Shown here one piece after another: positions 4,249 through 6,595 of a stretch of 6,595 nucleotides of DNA. The DNA is taken from assembly GCA_020634395.1 (NCBI GenBank), contig JACKBU010000053.1, positions 1 to 6,595 of the forward strand, read 5' to 3'. Source of the stretch: Ardenticatenaceae bacterium (GTDB taxonomy: Bacteria; Chloroflexota; Anaerolineae; Promineifilales; Promineifilaceae). Made by a program: the position numbers and the translations under genes. Under the pieces are notes generated by a model. That model had not been told where the DNA came from. It saw only the letters and a program-made list of their open reading frames with translations, and did not search any database. The stretch's first letter is position 1; every line of letters starts with the position of its first letter.

Positions 4249-6595
4249 ATGAACGACGACCAGAAAGCCGAACTCAAGAAAGAACTCGAACAAATCCGAC
4301 AAGCTATCACCGGACAGGAGGCGTCGCGGGGCATTTTGCCGGACGACCAAATAGACGCCATCCTGCAAACGCTGCGCGCCAAACAGCGCCAGCTAACAAA
4401 CGCGCTCACAGGCAGCGGAGCCATCGCTCAGGGAGAAGGGGCAACGGCTGTTGGCGCAGGCGGCGTCAATGTTGAAGGCGGCGTGGGCCGCGATGTCATC
4501 ACCGGCAAACAAATCGTCGTCCAGGTGGAAGCAGGGGCTACGGTGGTGATCAACGAAGATGCGCCGGTGGCAATGGACGCCGTTGATCGCCAATCGGCGT
4601 TGGGTCGTTATTTACAGCATCTCATCGCCCGCAATCGCTATTTGCAGTTACAAGGGATACGCTCCGGCGGCCGGCTGGTCCATATCGAGTTAGAAAACAT
4701 CTACATCACCCTGCGTGCCACCCAGCAGCGCACCGTCCAGGCTGAAGAAGCCTGGTTAGCCCAGGAAAGAGGGTTTGCCCCCGGTGAAAAGCGCGTCCTG
4801 GGGGGACGACGGGAAACCGTTACCGAGACAGTCACCGTCTCCGTCAATGAAGCCCTGGCCGCCCATCGCCATCTGGTGGTGTTGGGCGATCCTGGCAGTG
4901 GCAAAACCACTTTGCTGCGTTATTTGGCCTTGATGTATGCCCGCGATCTGGCCCAGGGCGGCGGCCTGGTTCCCGCCACGCTGGGACTAGCCGAATCCGG
5001 TTCGCTGCCGATTCTCCTGCCGCTGCGCCAGATTGGGGCATTTCTCAAAGCGCGACCAGACGATGGCACAGAAGGCCACGCCCTGCTCCTAGAGTTTCTA
5101 TACCGCTACCTGAAAAATGAACGAGTTGATTTACCCGCAAACTTCTTCGACGATTATTTGGTCAAGGGGCAGGCAGTCATTTTGCTCGACGGGATGGATG
5201 AGGTGGCCAGCAGTGACAGTCGCCGCCGGGTTGCCCGCCTGATTGAAGCCTTCACCCGCGCCTACCCCCAATGTCGGAGCGTCGTCACCAGCCGCATCGT
5301 AGGCTACACCGGTTCAGCCCGACTGAGTGAGGGGTATGTGACCGCGACTGTGCGCGACTTCACCTTGAAAGATGTTGAGCAATTCCTGACTTACTGGCAT
5401 CGTCTGGTCGCCTATGGGCAAATGGGGCCGGGGGAAAGCGCCAGGCATTATGCCGCCGAACAAACGCGCCAGTTGATGGCCGCCATCAGTGGCAATGAAC
5501 GCATCCGGGAACTGGCGATCAATCCCTTGATGTTGACGGTGATTGCCCTGGTGCATCGGGATCGGGTGAAACTGCCCGACCGCCGGGCCGAGTTATACGC
5601 CGAAGCAGTGGACGTGCTGCTGGGCAAATGGGATGAAGCGCGGGGTGTGGCCGAACCCATTATTTTACGCGACCGACCGTTTGACATTGGCGACCGGCGG
5701 CTGATGCTGCAAAGCATTGCCTTGCACATGCACGAAAAGCAGCAGAAGGAAATTGAGGCCGATGAGCTTCGTCATCTGTTGTTCGATAGATTCAACGACG
5801 TGGTGCGTGATGATCGGGAAGCTGAACGAGCTGTCGGTCGCTTTTTGCAGGTGATTGAGGAACGCACCGGCCTCTTTGTAGCGCGCGGCGAAGGTATTTA
5901 TGCTTTTTCCCACACGACTTTCCAGGAATACCTGACAGCATTGGCGATTGCTGGGCAAGATGATTACGTGGTTTACACACTGAGCCGCATGGCCGACTCC
6001 TGGTGGCGTGAGGTTGTTTTACTTGAAGCTGGCTACTTGAGTATGTCCAGCCGGGAGCGCACGACGAGGCTAATTAAGGCCATTGCAAATACCCGAAATG
6101 AACCAGCACCGTATCATAATCTAATATTAGCCGCTGAGTGTTTGCGCGATGTGGGTCGCAGTCGGGTGCAAGGTGCAATAGCTGAAGAAATTCCCATGCA
6201 GTTAAGATCGTGCCTCGAAGTACCACCGTCCTCTAAATTAACACGCTTTTTTGGGGGTGGGTTGCCCCCAAAAAGCTGGATCGAGGGGCGGGCGGCAGTG
6301 GTTGATTCAATGGTTCGTGGTGGCTCAGGGTATTGGACAAAGCCATATGGTGAACCAGAGTGGGTTGAGATCCCCGCTGGCGAATTTATCATGGGTAGCG
6401 AGGCTGGAAAAGATGACGAAAAGCCACAACACACACTCCATCTGAACGCATTTTGGATAAGCCGCGTTCCCATTACAAATGCCCAATACCTGTTGTTTGT
6501 CGAGGTGACTGGGCATAGGTCACCGAGGAATTGGGAAGATAACCGGCCGCCAAAGGGTTTAGAGAGTCACCCAGTCGTGGCTGTGGACTGGCATG
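4249..6595 (+). CDS. NACHT-family STAND NTPase with FGE-sulfatase-like domain (gene B), partial, 782 codons to the window end
   Basis: One uninterrupted frame runs from ATG 4249 past the window edge. A weak RBS (ATAGG, 4238-4242) lies six bases upstream; GTG at 4246 is an alternative start, and an in-frame TGA at 4234 excludes anything further. Residues 1-54 are charged and helical (MNDDQKAELKKELEQIRQAI), with no membrane segment. The linker GSGAIAQGEGATAVG (55-69) is identical to that of gene A and continues to VITGK (83-87). A pre-NACHT segment (about 118-158, YLQHLIARNRYLQLQGI then IYITLRAT) precedes Walker A GDPGSGKTT 213-221, Walker B VILLDGMDEV 310-319 and sensor-1 VVTSR 345-349. The helical arm has NPLMLTVIAL (425-434) and FSHTTFQEYLTA (553-564). 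The FGE-like domain begins near 705 with WVEIPAGEFIMGS (705-717), VPITNAQY (740-747) and HPVVAVDW (774-781); its second half and the cysteine region lie beyond the window. It follows gene A by 116 bp on the same strand and is a tandem paralogue with a replaced N terminus. A signalling NTPase in a conflict-type module is inferred; the trigger is unknown. Confidence 0.92.
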   Translation, partial: MNDDQKAELKKELEQIRQAITGQEASRGILPDDQIDAILQTLRAKQRQLTNALTGSGAIAQGEGATAVGAGGVNVEGGVGRDVITGKQIVVQVEAGATVVINEDAPVAMDAVDRQSALGRYLQHLIARNRYLQLQGIRSGGRLVHIELENIYITLRATQQRTVQAEEAWLAQERGFAPGEKRVLGGRRETVTETVTVSVNEALAAHRHLVVLGDPGSGKTTLLRYLALMYARDLAQGGGLVPATLGLAESGSLPILLPLRQIGAFLKARPDDGTEGHALLLEFLYRYLKNERVDLPANFFDDYLVKGQAVILLDGMDEVASSDSRRRVARLIEAFTRAYPQCRSVVTSRIVGYTGSARLSEGYVTATVRDFTLKDVEQFLTYWHRLVAYGQMGPGESARHYAAEQTRQLMAAISGNERIRELAINPLMLTVIALVHRDRVKLPDRRAELYAEAVDVLLGKWDEARGVAEPIILRDRPFDIGDRRLMLQSIALHMHEKQQKEIEADELRHLLFDRFNDVVRDDREAERAVGRFLQVIEERTGLFVARGEGIYAFSHTTFQEYLTALAIAGQDDYVVYTLSRMADSWWREVVLLEAGYLSMSSRERTTRLIKAIANTRNEPAPYHNLILAAECLRDVGRSRVQGAIAEEIPMQLRSCLEVPPSSKLTRFFGGGLPPKSWIEGRAAVVDSMVRGGSGYWTKPYGEPEWVEIPAGEFIMGSEAGKDDEKPQHTLHLNAFWISRVPITNAQYLLFVEVTGHRSPRNWEDNRPPKGLESHPVVAVDWH
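6245..6276. repeat. Inverted repeat with G5/C5 core inside gene B
   Basis: TTTTTGGGGG (6248-6257) pairs perfectly with CCCCCAAAAA (6265-6274) across a 7-base loop. The flanking GC pairs (6245-6246 with 6275-6276) extend it to 12 bp if one T is bulged. It encodes residues about 666-676 (RFFGGGLPPKS), directly before the connector to the FGE-like domain. The T6 and G5 runs are homopolymers where slippage or sequencing error could alter the frame, but the frame given stays consistent with the FGE motifs downstream. A run of A, not T, follows the stem, so it is not a terminator on either strand. Confidence 0.6.

Noticed and set aside
6251..6445. Plus-strand open frame overlapping gene B, suggesting a frameshift at the T6-G5 run
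   Set aside because: The gene B frame continues unbroken through the run and carries the FGE motifs (GEFIMGS, PITN, HPVV) downstream, so the other frame is a shadow.
228..6549. Recurrent CGGCCG / ACGGCCGY palindromes (for example 228-233, 310-315, 1278-1283, 2265-2270, 6544-6549)
   Set aside because: About seven copies against three to four expected at this base composition; a modest excess that could reflect genome-wide composition and cannot be judged from one window.

Overview
The window reads as bacterial accessory DNA of moderately high G+C. It holds two large signal-transducing NTPase genes of the STAND/NACHT class in tandem, preceded by a small divergent regulator/membrane-protein pair. 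NACHT proteins with a C-terminal formylglycine-generating-enzyme-like (FGE-sulfatase, C-type-lectin-fold) domain are frequent in Chloroflexota, Cyanobacteria and other bacteria with complex lifestyles. Chloroflexota is my best guess from protein style and composition, but no marker gene fixes the taxon.

Layout. Bases 1-44 are the 5' end of a minus-strand gene whose first residues look like an XRE-type helix-turn-helix regulator. A perfect 22-bp palindrome (94-115) lies in the divergent spacer, and a plus-strand gene (200-469) encodes an 89-residue protein with two or three membrane segments. Bases 470-766 hold no convincing gene. They contain an 8-bp inverted repeat, an undatable open frame without a good start, and a good extended -10 promoter immediately before the first large gene.

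Gene A (767-4132, 1121 aa) has a membrane-inserting, glycine-zipper-like N terminus, a helical segment, a short Gly/Ala-rich linker, a full NACHT NTPase with its helical arm, and a C-terminal FGE-like domain. Gene B (4249 to the window end, 782 complete codons, open) has the same chassis: linker, NACHT, helical arm and the start of an FGE-like domain. Its N terminus is different, short, soluble and coiled-coil-like. The linker GSGAIAQGEGATAVG is identical in both proteins; all six base differences across its 45 bases are synonymous.

How they may work together (inference). STAND NTPases keep an N-terminal effector inactive until a C-terminal sensor binds its trigger, then oligomerise. Gene A would couple an FGE-like sensor to a membrane-acting effector. 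Gene B could be a second sensor, or a partner joining through the shared linker. This fits a biological-conflict (anti-phage or programmed-death) module. The FGE-coding halves are clearly AT-richer than the NACHT halves, and each gene carries a long perfect inverted repeat shortly upstream of that half. Both observations suggest the sensor modules were swapped or acquired separately. No reverse transcriptase, transposase, tRNA, rRNA or CRISPR array was seen.
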